DNA from: Sva-07 sp963715285
GTDB lineage: Bacteria > Actinomycetota > Acidimicrobiia > Acidimicrobiales > Ilumatobacteraceae
Assembly (NCBI GenBank): GCA_963715285.1
Contig: CAVQRU010000035.1
Coordinates: 19,628 to 83,627, forward strand
Reading direction: 5' to 3'
DNA length: 64,000 nucleotides
Within the stretch, counting starts at the first letter, position 1, and each line of letters begins with the position of its first letter. The translations under genes and the position numbers were made by a program. Shown piece by piece: positions 25,903 to 33,749 of the stretch. The notes under the pieces were generated by a model, which made no database searches, was not told the DNA's origin, and worked only from the letters and a program-made list of their open reading frames with translations.

Positions 25903-27428
25903 GTCAGGCGCGGGAACAGCGCATCGCCCTTGGTGACGACCGAGCCCGGCGTGTACTGACCCCACGCTGCCGCCTCGGGCAGGCGTTGGTCGACCACGAG
26001 GCCCGGCAGGCCGATCCGCTCCCAGATCGCCTGGGCGGTGTCGGGGATCGCCGGCGACGCGAGGATCGCGACGATCCGCAGCGCCTCGAGTGCGTCGCCC
26101 AGGACCGCGTCGACGGCCGGCCCGGGCTCGGCCTTCCACGGCTCGTTGGCCTCGAGGTGGGCGTTGGTGGCGCGCACCAGCGACCACGTGGCGTCGAGCG
26201 CCTTGCTCGGCTGCACGACCTCCCACTGGGCCGCGGTGTCCGCGTACGCGGCTGCTGCCGCGGTGGCGAGGGGGCTGTCGGGGTCGGGTGCGGTGCCGAG
26301 GCCGTCGCACTTCTTGGCGACGACGGTGGCGACGCGTGCCGCGAGGTTGCCGAGGTTGTTGGCGAGGTCGGAGTTGTAGCGCGACGTGAAGCCCTCGATC
26401 GAGAAGTCACCGTCGTTGCCGTAGGCGGTGTCGGCGAGCACGTAGTACCGGAACCCGTCGACGCCGACGTCGTCGACCAGGTCGAGCGGGTCGACCACGT
26501 TGCCGGAGGTCTTGCTCATCTTCTCGCCGCCGCTCAGCAGCCAGCCGCCGATCGCCCAACCCTTCGGCAGTTCGACGCCGGCCGACATCAGCATGGCCGG
26601 CCAGTACACGCAGTGCTGGCGGACGATGTCCTTGCCGATGAGGTGGTAGTCGACGGGCCACCAGTCGGTGTAGGTGTCGGTGCCGTCACCGAACCCGACC
26701 GCCGCGAGGTAGTTCGTGAGTGCGTCGAACCAGACGTAGGTGACGTGCTTGGCGTCCCACGGCAGGGGAATGCCCCATTCGAGCGACGTGCGGCTGATGG
26801 AGAAGTCGCGCAGCCCGCTTCTGATCAGGCCGATCGCCTCGTTGCCGCGATGCTCGGGCGTGAGCGCCGTCGGATGGGCGGCGTACCAGTCGAGCAGCCG
26901 GTCCTCGAATCGCGACAGGCGGAAGAACCAGTTCTCCTCCTCGAAGTACTCGACGGGCCGGTTGTGGATCGGGCAGCAGTCGGCGACGACACCGTCGTCG
27001 CCGACGACCTCGATCAGTTCGTCGTCGGCGTAGTACTCCTCGCAGGCGACGCAGTACTTGCCGGCGAACGTGTCGAGCTCGATGTCGCCGGCGTCGTAAC
27101 AGCGCTGGAGGAGCTCGGACACGGCGGCCTTGTGGCGAGGTTCGGTGGTGCGGATGAAGTCGTCGTTGGCGATGTTCAGCCGCTTCCAGGCATCGACGAA
27201 CTTCGGTGCGATGGCATCGACGAACTCCTGCGGCGACTGTCCGGCGGCCTCGGCGGTCTGCTGGATCTTGAGCCCGTGCTCGTCGGTGCCGGTGACGTAC
27301 TTGACGTCGTCACCGAGCAGGCGGTGCCAGCGGGTGAGCGCGTCACCGACGATCGTGGTGTACGCGTGGCCGAGGTGCGGCTCGGCATTGACGTAGTAGA
27401 TCGGGGTCGTCGCGTAGAACCGGGTCAC
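25899..27428 (-). CDS. metG: methionyl-tRNA synthetase
   Basis: Charges tRNA-Met. 509 residues, the short form without a C-terminal dimerisation/EMAP domain. It starts with FYATTPIYYVNAEPHLGHAYTT (HLGH signature). A zinc-type insert (CVACEEYY, CCPIHNRP) follows, and the KMSKTSGNVVDP loop binds ATP. The GTG at 27428 has TAGCGT 6 nt upstream and no ribosome-binding site, so it is probably leaderless. Confidence 0.96.
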   Translation of the reverse strand: MTRFYATTPIYYVNAEPHLGHAYTTIVGDALTRWHRLLGDDVKYVTGTDEHGLKIQQTAEAAGQSPQEFVDAIAPKFVDAWKRLNIANDDFIRTTEPRHKAAVSELLQRCYDAGDIELDTFAGKYCVACEEYYADDELIEVVGDDGVVADCCPIHNRPVEYFEEENWFFRLSRFEDRLLDWYAAHPTALTPEHRGNEAIGLIRSGLRDFSISRTSLEWGIPLPWDAKHVTYVWFDALTNYLAAVGFGDGTDTYTDWWPVDYHLIGKDIVRQHCVYWPAMLMSAGVELPKGWAIGGWLLSGGEKMSKTSGNVVDPLDLVDDVGVDGFRYYVLADTAYGNDGDFSIEGFTSRYNSDLANNLGNLAARVATVVAKKCDGLGTAPDPDSPLATAAAAAYADTAAQWEVVQPSKALDATWSLVRATNAHLEANEPWKAEPGPAVDAVLGDALEALRIVAILASPAIPDTAQAIWERIGLPGLVVDQRLPEAAAWGQYTPGSVVTKGDALFPRLT

Positions 27429-27434
27429 GCCAGC

Positions 27435-27440
27435 ACGCTA
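27435..27440 (-). promoter_or_regulatory. -10 box for a leaderless metG mRNA
   Basis: TAGCGT on the minus strand, 6 nt before the metG GTG. It lies between metG and the stop of the upstream membrane-protein gene at 27438, which it overlaps. Confidence 0.45.
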
Positions 27441-28472
27441 GAGGCTGGTCTCTCCCTGGCCACCGACGGGTTTCTGTCCCCGGGTGGATCGTGCGATCAC
27501 GACGATCACGACCACGAGCCCGGCCACTGCGACGAGAGCGGACGCCAGTGCCCCGTTCAGGGTCATCATCAACAGTCCCTGGAGGGCTTGCAGGAACGCG
27601 ATCACGCCGATCACCAGGATCGGGACGAGGTGACGGGCGAGCCCGACGGCCACGATGCCGGCGGCGGTGATCGTGGCGGCGATCGATGCGGTCAGCTCGC
27701 TGACGTCGGCCAGCATCACGGCCCCGATCATCGCGGCGACCGCGGCGACGGCGAGCACGTAGAGCTCTGGCCGCAGCCGTTGACCGATGGCGAGCGCGCC
27801 GATGCCGATGGCGGCCAGCCAGACGAGGATCCCGCCGATCCACGGAGGCGTCGAGAGGAGGGCGCCGATGCCGCCGAGCGTGAGCCCGGCGCCGACGGCG
27901 GTCGTGAGCACCTGGAGTGGCCGGTCGAGGTTGCGCCACAGCGTCGCGCCGATCGCGAGCACGGGGAGCCCGATGATCAGGACGTTCCAGCCCGGATCGT
28001 CGAACGCGGCGGTGTCGACGAGCGCGCCCATGGTCAGCGCGACGCCGCCCGTCCCGATGAGCCACATGAACGACGCCAGCCGGCGGGTGGCCGGGTCGTC
28101 GAGGCGGATGAGCCTCGTTCCGGCGATGAACCCGAGTGCGGCGACGGCGACACCGATCGCCACCTGTCCACCGGTGCGCAGCGCCTCCCAGTTCGGGCCG
28201 ACCATCATGGCGCCACTCATGAGCGCGAGGACGCTGCCGAGATACACCGCGAGTTCGGCCACGATCGAGAGCCGAGGTGGCGCGGGAACTTCGTGATGCT
28301 CGAACGCCCGGATGGCCTCGACCTGGTCGCTCGAGACGAGGCCGGCTTCCACCCAGTGCTCGGCATGTTCGTCGAGCCAGTCGGCGTCTGGTTCGGTTCG
28401 GCTGCTGAACAAGGAGATCATGTCGGACTCCTCTCGTCGAGCCGCTCGCGCGGGGTCTTTCACTTGCATCAT
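27438..28472 (-). CDS. DUF2157-like multi-pass membrane protein
   Basis: 344 residues. A charged N-terminus (EHAEHWVEAGLVSSDQVEAIRAFE, the typical DUF2157 lead-in) is followed by about ten membrane helices rich in Ala, Gly and Val. Function of the family is unknown. ATG at 28472 or an internal ATG at 28421 could be the start; the second has no obvious advantage. Lies between metG and a divergent thioesterase remnant. Confidence 0.75.
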   Translation of the reverse strand: MMQVKDPARAARREESDMISLFSSRTEPDADWLDEHAEHWVEAGLVSSDQVEAIRAFEHHEVPAPPRLSIVAELAVYLGSVLALMSGAMMVGPNWEALRTGGQVAIGVAVAALGFIAGTRLIRLDDPATRRLASFMWLIGTGGVALTMGALVDTAAFDDPGWNVLIIGLPVLAIGATLWRNLDRPLQVLTTAVGAGLTLGGIGALLSTPPWIGGILVWLAAIGIGALAIGQRLRPELYVLAVAAVAAMIGAVMLADVSELTASIAATITAAGIVAVGLARHLVPILVIGVIAFLQALQGLLMMTLNGALASALVAVAGLVVVIVVIARSTRGQKPVGGQGETSL

Positions 28473-28520
28473 GGGCCGACGTCAGCCGCCCGGTCAGGGC
28501 CGATCGACCCCTCGGATGGG

Positions 28521-28526
28521 TACGGT
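28521..28526 (+). promoter_or_regulatory. -10 box of the broken thioesterase gene
   Basis: TACGGT ends 7 nt before the GTG at 28534, the same leaderless layout as intact genes here, so the remnant kept its promoter. Confidence 0.4.
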
Positions 28527-28533
28527 TCGCGCG

Positions 28534-28700
28534 GTGCATGGAGTCTTTGCGAACGCAACCGCCGTCGCTCGGATCTCGTCGATCGTCACCGACGGCGGGG
28601 ACACGGTGACGACGTTCGCCTCCGAGGTGCAGCCGGGATGGGACATCGGCGGGAACGCGAACGGTGGCTATCTGATGGCGATCGCAGGGCGGGCGATGAG
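28534..28700 (+). pseudogene. acyl-CoA thioesterase-like gene, 5' fragment only
   Basis: About 55 residues (HGVFANATAVARISSI ... WDIGGNANGGYLMAIAGRAM) match the N-terminal strand of TesB-like thioesterases, where the W-x-I-x-G-x-x-NGGY motif lines the acyl pocket. Directly after GRAM the frame enters the 61-62-bp repeat array and the rest of the roughly 270-residue domain is missing. The open frame runs on to 28947 only through repeat-derived Arg/Ser-rich sequence. The leaderless promoter is still present. I read it as a gene truncated by the repeat expansion or by a deletion at it. Confidence 0.6.
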
Positions 28701-28862
28701 TGAAGTCACCGGATGGCGGGCGGTCGCTCATCGCTCGGTCCGTGCGCTCGCGAGTGATGAGCGAAGTCAACCGGATGGCGGGCGTTCGCTCATCGCTCGG
28801 TCCGTGCGCTCGCGAGTGATGAGCGAAGTCACCGGATGGCGGGCGTTCGCTCATCGCTCGGT
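28695..28862. repeat. tandem hairpin array, 61-62-bp unit, 2.7 copies
   Basis: Copies begin at 28695, 28756 and 28818 and are nearly identical. Each contains a 10-bp inverted repeat GATGAGCGAA...TTCGCTCATC around a GTCACCGGATGGCGGGCG-like loop (copy 1 has two changes in the arms). The array separates the thioesterase fragment from the convergent HAD-IB gene. Confidence 0.9.
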
Positions 28863-28897
28863 GCGTTTGGTTCACGCCGGCGGACCCGGCGGACGGG

Positions 28898-29722
28898 TCA
28901 GCGGCGGAGGAAGCCGGAGCTGCGCCGGCTCACGCGGGAGCTGGTGACCGCCGCGCCGGCCGCGAAGCTGGCGCCGGCGATGCCGACCGCCCCGATCGAG
29001 GTGATCGTGCGCCGTACGACCGACTTCGTCTGTTCGCTGAAGATCACGATCGGCCAACCGTGGCGGCGGGCGTGGCGTTCGAGCTTGGCGTCGGGGTTGA
29101 CCGCCACGGGATGGCCGACCGCCTCGAGCATCGGCAGATCGCTCGCCGAGTCGCTGTAGGCGTAGCACTGGTCGAGTTCGTACCCGTTCCAGTTGGCGAT
29201 CTCGATCATCGCCTCGACCTTGCCGGCCCCGTAGCAGAACGGTCCGTCGAGTTCGCCGGTGTAGCGACCGTCGAAGACCTTGCTGCGGGTGCCGATCCCC
29301 GACGTCATGCCGAGCGAGTGGGCGAGCGGCTCGACGATCTCCTGCGGTGCTGCCGACACGATGTAGGTGTCTCGGCCCGCTTGGCGGTGCCGGTCGAGCA
29401 GCCGGCGTGCCTCGGGACGTAGGCGGGCGAGCAGCCGGGGCAGGATCTCGACGTTGAGTGCCTGCATGTCGCTCTGACGCATCCCGGTGACCGCCTTGAG
29501 GACCCGCGCCTTCACGGCGTCGGTCGTGTCGTCGTCGGCGCCGAAGAGCTTGAAGGTGGCGGCCCCGACCGCGTCGCGCACGAACTCGCCGTTGCGGATC
29601 ATCCCGGCCTTTCGGGCCTGGAGGGCGAGCGTGTAGGCCGACGACCCCGAGATCAGGGTGCGATCGAGATCGAAGAACGCGGCGCTCGGCCCGGTGCCGG
29701 CGACGCTGACGTACTCACTCAT
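28898..29722 (-). CDS. HAD-IB family phosphatase (SerB-like) with hydrophobic C-terminus
   Basis: About 274 residues. AFFDLDRTLISGSSAY is motif I, VSAAPQEIVEPLA motif II, and YSDSASDLPMLEAVG the metal motif, preceded by a GKVEAM lysine. This is the PSP/HAD-IB subfamily of small phosphate-ester hydrolases. A Gly/Ala-rich hydrophobic stretch near residues 240-262 could anchor it to the membrane. ATG at 29722 is used; the frame extends upstream but overlaps rsmI deeply. The two genes overlap by 8 nt. Confidence 0.82.
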   Translation of the reverse strand: MSEYVSVAGTGPSAAFFDLDRTLISGSSAYTLALQARKAGMIRNGEFVRDAVGAATFKLFGADDDTTDAVKARVLKAVTGMRQSDMQALNVEILPRLLARLRPEARRLLDRHRQAGRDTYIVSAAPQEIVEPLAHSLGMTSGIGTRSKVFDGRYTGELDGPFCYGAGKVEAMIEIANWNGYELDQCYAYSDSASDLPMLEAVGHPVAVNPDAKLERHARRHGWPIVIFSEQTKSVVRRTITSIGAVGIAGASFAAGAAVTSSRVSRRSSGFLRR

Positions 29723-30554
29723 CGGTTCCAGTCTGGCGGTCGAGAGCGATGGCGAGCGCGTACACCTCGCGTTTCGGCCGGCCGAGCGCGCGGGCGACGT
29801 TGGCGGATGCGTCGCGGGTGGAGGCGCCGGCGTCGAGATGGGAGCGCAGCGCGTCGCGGACATCGTCGTCGCTGGCGGGCTCGTCGTCGACCGGCGCACC
29901 GTCGATCACCAGCACGTATTCCCCGCGGGGGCCTCCGATGTCGATCGTGCCGAGGGGGCCGCGCACGACCTCCTCGTGGAGCTTCGTCAACTCGCGGGTG
30001 ACCACCACCATCCGATCGTCGCCGCACGCGTCGCGGAGGTCGTCGAGTGTGCGCAGCACCCGATGCGGTGCCTCGTAGAGCACGGTCGTGCGGTGCTCGG
30101 CGGCGATCTCGGCGAGTCGGCTCGCCCGCTCGGCGCCCTTGCGCGGGATGAAGCCCTCGAACACGAAGCGGTCGGTGGCGAGCCCGCTGATCGTGAGCGC
30201 CATGATCGCGGCGCTCGGGCCGGGCACCGCGCTGACCGGGTAGCCGGCATCGAGGGTGGCGCGCACGATGCGTTCGCCGGGGTCGGAGATGCCGGGGGTG
30301 CCGGCGTCGCTCACGATGGCCACGTCGCGTCCCTCGCCGAGTGTGCGCAGGACGTCGTCGACGCGGCTGAGTTCGGTGTGGTCGTTGCACACGGCGAGGC
30401 GTTCGGCGCGCACGCCCGCGTGCTGCAGCAGCAGCCCGGTGCGGCGGGTGTCTTCGCAGCACACCAACGCCGCGTGCGACAGCACCTCGACCACGCGCGG
30501 TGGCAGGTCGCCGAGGTTGCCGATCGGGGTGGCCACCAACCAGAGCGTGCTCAT
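29715..30554 (-). CDS. rsmI: 16S rRNA (cytidine1402-2'-O)-methyltransferase
   Basis: Tetrapyrrole-methylase-fold enzyme acting on C1402 of 16S rRNA. 279 residues. LWLVATPIGNLGDLPPR, EDTRRTGLLL, VSDAGTPGISDPG, and VPGPSAAIMALTISGL are all typical. The C-terminal part (DDDVRDALRSHLDAGASTRDASANVA) is the usual helical tail. It sits 4 nt after the DUF192 gene. Confidence 0.95.
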   Translation of the reverse strand: MSTLWLVATPIGNLGDLPPRVVEVLSHAALVCCEDTRRTGLLLQHAGVRAERLAVCNDHTELSRVDDVLRTLGEGRDVAIVSDAGTPGISDPGERIVRATLDAGYPVSAVPGPSAAIMALTISGLATDRFVFEGFIPRKGAERASRLAEIAAEHRTTVLYEAPHRVLRTLDDLRDACGDDRMVVVTRELTKLHEEVVRGPLGTIDIGGPRGEYVLVIDGAPVDDEPASDDDVRDALRSHLDAGASTRDASANVARALGRPKREVYALAIALDRQTGTDE

Positions 30555-30558
30555 CGGC

Positions 30559-30906
30559 TCAGGTGCCGTCCGTCTCGCCGGTACGGACCTCGATCTGGTC
30601 GCCGACGCGCAACCCCCACCGGCCGAACGCTCCGGCTTCGGCCTCGATCACGCTGCGGGCAGTCCACACCGGGACGCCCACCCGGAACCGCTGCATCTGG
30701 ATCGTCTTGACGACCACACCGTCCTCGTCGAGGTACGCGACGTCGATCGGGAACTTCATGCCGATGGTGTGGATCCACCGGCACGGGGCGATCACGAGCG
30801 CACCCTCCATCGACTCCCGCCCGAGCAGGCCGCGTCGCCGGGACCGTCGGGTGTCGGCGATCTCGGTGGATGCGAGCACGCGCGCGTCGCAGACCAGCCA
30901 AGCCAT
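30559..30906 (-). CDS. DUF192 family protein
   Basis: 115 residues. RRRGLLGRESMEGALVIAPCRWIHTIGMKFPIDVAYLD is the DUF192 signature (here split for reading: RGLLGR, CRWIHTIGMKFPID, VAYLD), followed by VWTARSVIEAEAGAFGRWGLRVGD. Function unknown in bacteria; members are often secreted or cytosolic small beta-barrels. It lies upstream of rsmI on the same strand and diverges from fetA. Confidence 0.85.
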   Translation of the reverse strand: MAWLVCDARVLASTEIADTRRSRRRGLLGRESMEGALVIAPCRWIHTIGMKFPIDVAYLDEDGVVVKTIQMQRFRVGVPVWTARSVIEAEAGAFGRWGLRVGDQIEVRTGETDGT

Positions 30907-30991
30907 GATCGCAGTGTGCCAGATCCGTCGTGTGTCCCGCCGGACGCGCCGTACTGCGGGTGTCGGCGGTGTGCGACGACGTCGTCCGCGG

Positions 30992-30997
30992 TACGTT
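30992..30997 (+). promoter_or_regulatory. -10 box upstream of fetA and its possible uORF
   Basis: TACGTT ends 6 nt before a GTG at 31004 that opens a seven-codon frame. Transcription from it would start at or next to that GTG and 7-10 nt before the fetA start. Confidence 0.4.
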
Positions 30998-31003
30998 CGA
31001 GCG

Positions 31004-31027
31004 GTGAGCCGTGATGTCGTCTGCTGA
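31004..31027 (+). other. possible leaderless uORF VSRDVVC overlapping the fetA start
   Basis: GTG AGC CGT GAT GTC GTC TGC TGA. It would be the first codon set on an mRNA started from the TACGTT box, and it runs over the fetA start (31011/31014) in another frame. Translation of it is not shown; it may be chance. Confidence 0.25.
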
Positions 31028-31718
31028 TGCCTTCGAGCTCCGTGGCGTCGATGCCGGGCCGGTCGGTGACCCGATCCTGCGAGGCATCGATCTCGTCGTT
31101 CCCGCGAACGGGGTCACCGTGCTCGCTGGGCCGTCCGGTGCGGGCAAGTCGACGCTGCTGCGACTGCTCAACCGGCTCGACGATCCACTGGCGGGCGAGA
31201 TCAGATGGCGAGACCGTCCGTTGACCGAGTGGGAACCCACCGAGCTGCGACGTCAGGTGGCGATGGTGTTCCAGCGGGCGCCGGTGTTCCCCGGCACCGT
31301 GCTGGACAATCTCGCCGTGGCACTGCCGGGCATCACCGAGGATCGTGCGCTCCACGTGCTCGAACACGTCGGATTGGAGCCCGACCTGCTCGGCCACGAG
31401 GCCGACACCCTGTCGGGTGGCGAGGCCCAACGGATGTGTGTGGCGCGGGCGTTGCTCACCGATCCGGCCGTGCTGCTCGCGGACGAACCGACGGCGGCGC
31501 TCGATCGGGCGGCGCGGGCGACCGTGGAGGATCTCGGTCGCTCGTTGGCCGATTCGGGGGTCGCGGTGATCTGGGTGAGTCACGACACCGACCAGCTCCG
31601 GCGGCTCGCCGATCACGTGATCGTGCTCGCCGCTGGCTCCGTGCTCGCCACCGGGCACCTCGGCGACCTCGACCTGAGCGACGACCCGCTCGTGCGTCAA
31701 TCAGTCGGTGCGCCGTGA
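31011..31718 (+). CDS. fetA: FetA-type ABC transporter ATP-binding protein
   Basis: 235 residues. Walker A is GPSGAGKSTLLRLLNRL near 41, the Q-loop is VFQRAPVFPGTV, the signature is LSGGEAQRMCVARALL, Walker B is AVLLADEPTAALD and the H-loop VSHDTDQL. The partner permease is FetB-like, so the pair is of the FetAB/YbbLM type, linked to iron export and peroxide resistance in E. coli; the substrate here is not shown. Start GTG 31011 or ATG 31014. It overlaps the permease gene by 4 nt. Confidence 0.9.
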   Translation: MMSSADAFELRGVDAGPVGDPILRGIDLVVPANGVTVLAGPSGAGKSTLLRLLNRLDDPLAGEIRWRDRPLTEWEPTELRRQVAMVFQRAPVFPGTVLDNLAVALPGITEDRALHVLEHVGLEPDLLGHEADTLSGGEAQRMCVARALLTDPAVLLADEPTAALDRAARATVEDLGRSLADSGVAVIWVSHDTDQLRRLADHVIVLAAGSVLATGHLGDLDLSDDPLVRQSVGAP

Positions 31719-32521
31719 TCGCTGTCGCCGTGATCGCCGTCGAGCAGGGGGACATCGGAACGCTGGGGTTGGCAGCGTCGGGGATCCTCGTCGCAGTCGC
31801 CGTGGCGATCTCCGTCTGGCGGCAGCTCGGGCTCGAACGGAGCCTGCTGTGGGCGTCGCTGCGAGCGCTCGTGCAGCTGCTGCTCGTCGGCTGGGTGCTG
31901 CAGTTCGTGGTCGACCCCGACGACCCGCTGATCTTCTCGGTGCTCTGGCTGCTGGCGATGGTGACCTTCGCGGCGTACACCACGTCGCGCCGCGCCGCCG
32001 ACGTGCCCAGGGTGCTGCCGCTGTCGATGCTCGCCTACACGGCCTCGGCGATCGTCGTGCTCGGCGTCCTGTTCGGCTTCGGGATCTACGACCTCGAGGG
32101 GCGCACGCTCGTGCCGCTCGCGGGGATGGTGGTCGGGAACTCGCTCGCCGCGACGGTGCTCGTGTCCCGCCAGCTCCTGATCGCGTCGACCGAACAACGG
32201 GGCCTGATCGAGGCGCGACTCGCGCTCGGCCTCACCGCGAAGCAGTCCTTCCAGCCGCACCTCCGCCAGGCGTTGCGGACGGCGCTCGTCCCGCAGATCG
32301 AGTCGACGAAGGCGGTCGGGATCGTGTTCCTGCCCGGCGCGATGGTCGGGTTGATCCTCGCGGGCGTCGATCCGGCCGACGCGGTGAAGGTGCAGGTGTC
32401 GGTGATGTACCTCGTGCTCGGCAGCGTGGCGACGACGACGGCGGTCATGAGCCTCGGGATCTCGCGTGAGCTGTTCACGCCCGCCCAGCAGCTCCGCCGC
32501 TCGGTCCAACGCACCGACTGA
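31715..32521 (+). CDS. fetB: FetB-type (UPF0014) ABC transporter permease
   Basis: About 268 residues with seven or so membrane helices. AYTTSRRAADVPRVLP, GMVVGNSLAATVLVSRQL and the QIESTKAVGIVFLPGAMVGLILAG stretch (given in parts: QIESTKAVGIV, LPGAMVGLILAG) are hallmarks of UPF0014. GTG at 31715 overlaps the fetA stop (GTGA). Its stop is followed at once by a palindrome. Confidence 0.92.
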   Translation: MIAVAVIAVEQGDIGTLGLAASGILVAVAVAISVWRQLGLERSLLWASLRALVQLLLVGWVLQFVVDPDDPLIFSVLWLLAMVTFAAYTTSRRAADVPRVLPLSMLAYTASAIVVLGVLFGFGIYDLEGRTLVPLAGMVVGNSLAATVLVSRQLLIASTEQRGLIEARLALGLTAKQSFQPHLRQALRTALVPQIESTKAVGIVFLPGAMVGLILAGVDPADAVKVQVSVMYLVLGSVATTTAVMSLGISRELFTPAQQLRRSVQRTD

Positions 32522-32524
32522 GTG

Positions 32525-32553
32525 TCACGCCAGGGGTCAGACCGCCGGCGTGA
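32525..32553. repeat. GGGGTCAGACCCC-core palindrome, copy 5 (degenerate)
   Basis: The arms TCACGCC/GGCGTGA enclose AGGGGTCAGACCGCC; the core is damaged on one side. It begins 3 nt after the fetB stop and abuts copy 6. Confidence 0.65.
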
Positions 32554-32583
32554 TTGCAGCAGGGGTCAGACCCCTGCTGCAAT
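32553..32583. repeat. GGGGTCAGACCCC-core palindrome, copy 6
   Basis: The same arms (ATTGCAGCA/TGCTGCAAT) as copy 2, perfect 15-bp stem. It ends 2 nt before the stop of the convergent acyl-CoA dehydrogenase gene. With copy 5 it forms a back-to-back pair between two convergent genes. Confidence 0.8.
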
Positions 32584-32585
32584 CC

Positions 32586-33731
32586 TCAGAGGCCGAGCGA
32601 CTTGGCGATGATCGTCTTCATCACTTCGTTGGTGCCGCCGTAGATCGAGGTGACCCGGGCATCGACGTAGGCACGACCGATCGGGTACTCGGTCATGTAG
32701 CCGTAGCCCCCGAACAGCTGGAGACACCGGTCGGCCACCCGGTTCTGCAGGTCGGTGCACCAGTACTTCGCCTGGGCGGCCTGGGCGGCGGTGAGCTCGC
32801 CCGCATTGAGGGCGAGGATGCACCGGTCGAGGTACGCCTCGCTGACGTCGATCTCGGTGGCGACCTCGGCGAGCACGAACTTGGTGTTCTGGAACGTGCC
32901 GATCGACTTGCCGAACGCGGTCCGCTCGCCGACGTAGTCGAGCGTCCAGCCGAGGCAGGCCCGTGCGGCCGACACGCCCGCGACGGCGATCGACAGGCGT
33001 TCCTGCGCGAGGTTGGCCGCCAGGTAGGTGAACCCCTTGCCCTCGTCGCCGAGGCGGTTGGCGACCGGCACCCGCACGTCGTTGAAGAACAGCTCGGCGG
33101 TGTCCTGGCTGTGCATCCCGATCTTGTCGAGGTTGCGGCCGCGCTCGAAGCCGTCCATCCCGCGTTCGAGCACGATCAGCGACAGGCCGGCGTGGCGCTC
33201 GGTCGGGTCGGTCTTCGCGGCGACGATCACGAGGTCGGAGTTGATGCCGTTGGTGATGAACGTCTTCGATCCGTTGACGACGTATTCGTCGCCGTCACGG
33301 ATGGCCGTGGTGGCGATCCCGGCGAGGTCGGATCCCGTGCCTGGCTCGGTCATTGCGATGGCGGTGATCAGCTCGCCCGACGCGATGCCCGGCATCCACC
33401 GTTCGGCCTGCTCGTCGGTGCAGTACTCGATGAAGTACGGGGTGCAGATGTCGTTGTGCAGGGTGAGGCCGAGCCCGGCGCCACCGATGCCGGCGGCGTT
33501 GAACTCCTCGCCGATGATCACGTTGAACCGGAAGTCGTCCGTGCCCCCGCCGCCGTACTGCTCGGGGATCGCCATGCCGAGGAATCCGTACTGCCCGGCG
33601 GACGTGAACAGTTCCCGAGGTGCGATCCCGGCGGCCTCCCACTCCAGGTAGTGGGGCGAGGCCTCCTTGGCCACGAACGCGGCGAACGATTCCCGAAACG
33701 CTTGATGCTCGTCGTCGAAGATGGTGCGCAT
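32586..33731 (-). CDS. acyl-CoA dehydrogenase
   Basis: 381 residues, FAD-dependent alpha,beta-dehydrogenation of acyl-CoAs. The N-terminal helical domain contains the FLGMAIPEQYGGGG loop, the middle domain AMTEPGTGSDLAGI, and the C-terminal helices FGKSIGTFQNTKF and QLFGGYGYMTEYPIGR. The catalytic base fits the Glu in SIYGGTNEVMK near residue 370. ATG at 33731 has TACGAT 6 nt upstream (leaderless). Chain-length specificity cannot be read. Divergent from the gene at 33750. Confidence 0.94.
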   Translation of the reverse strand: MRTIFDDEHQAFRESFAAFVAKEASPHYLEWEAAGIAPRELFTSAGQYGFLGMAIPEQYGGGGTDDFRFNVIIGEEFNAAGIGGAGLGLTLHNDICTPYFIEYCTDEQAERWMPGIASGELITAIAMTEPGTGSDLAGIATTAIRDGDEYVVNGSKTFITNGINSDLVIVAAKTDPTERHAGLSLIVLERGMDGFERGRNLDKIGMHSQDTAELFFNDVRVPVANRLGDEGKGFTYLAANLAQERLSIAVAGVSAARACLGWTLDYVGERTAFGKSIGTFQNTKFVLAEVATEIDVSEAYLDRCILALNAGELTAAQAAQAKYWCTDLQNRVADRCLQLFGGYGYMTEYPIGRAYVDARVTSIYGGTNEVMKTIIAKSLGL

Positions 33732-33737
33732 GGTGGC

Positions 33738-33743
33738 ATCGTA
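33738..33743 (-). promoter_or_regulatory. -10 box for a leaderless acyl-CoA dehydrogenase mRNA
   Basis: TACGAT on the minus strand, 6 nt before the ATG at 33731. Confidence 0.45.
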
Positions 33744-33749
33744 CGAGGT

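Noticed and set aside
25818..28703. Plus-strand open frame of about 960 codons opposite metG and the DUF2157 gene
   Set aside because: Antisense shadow: no recognisable domain, while the minus strand encodes a complete methionyl-tRNA synthetase.
28695..28862. CRISPR-like array
   Set aside because: The units are repeated along their full length with no unique spacers, and no cas genes are nearby.
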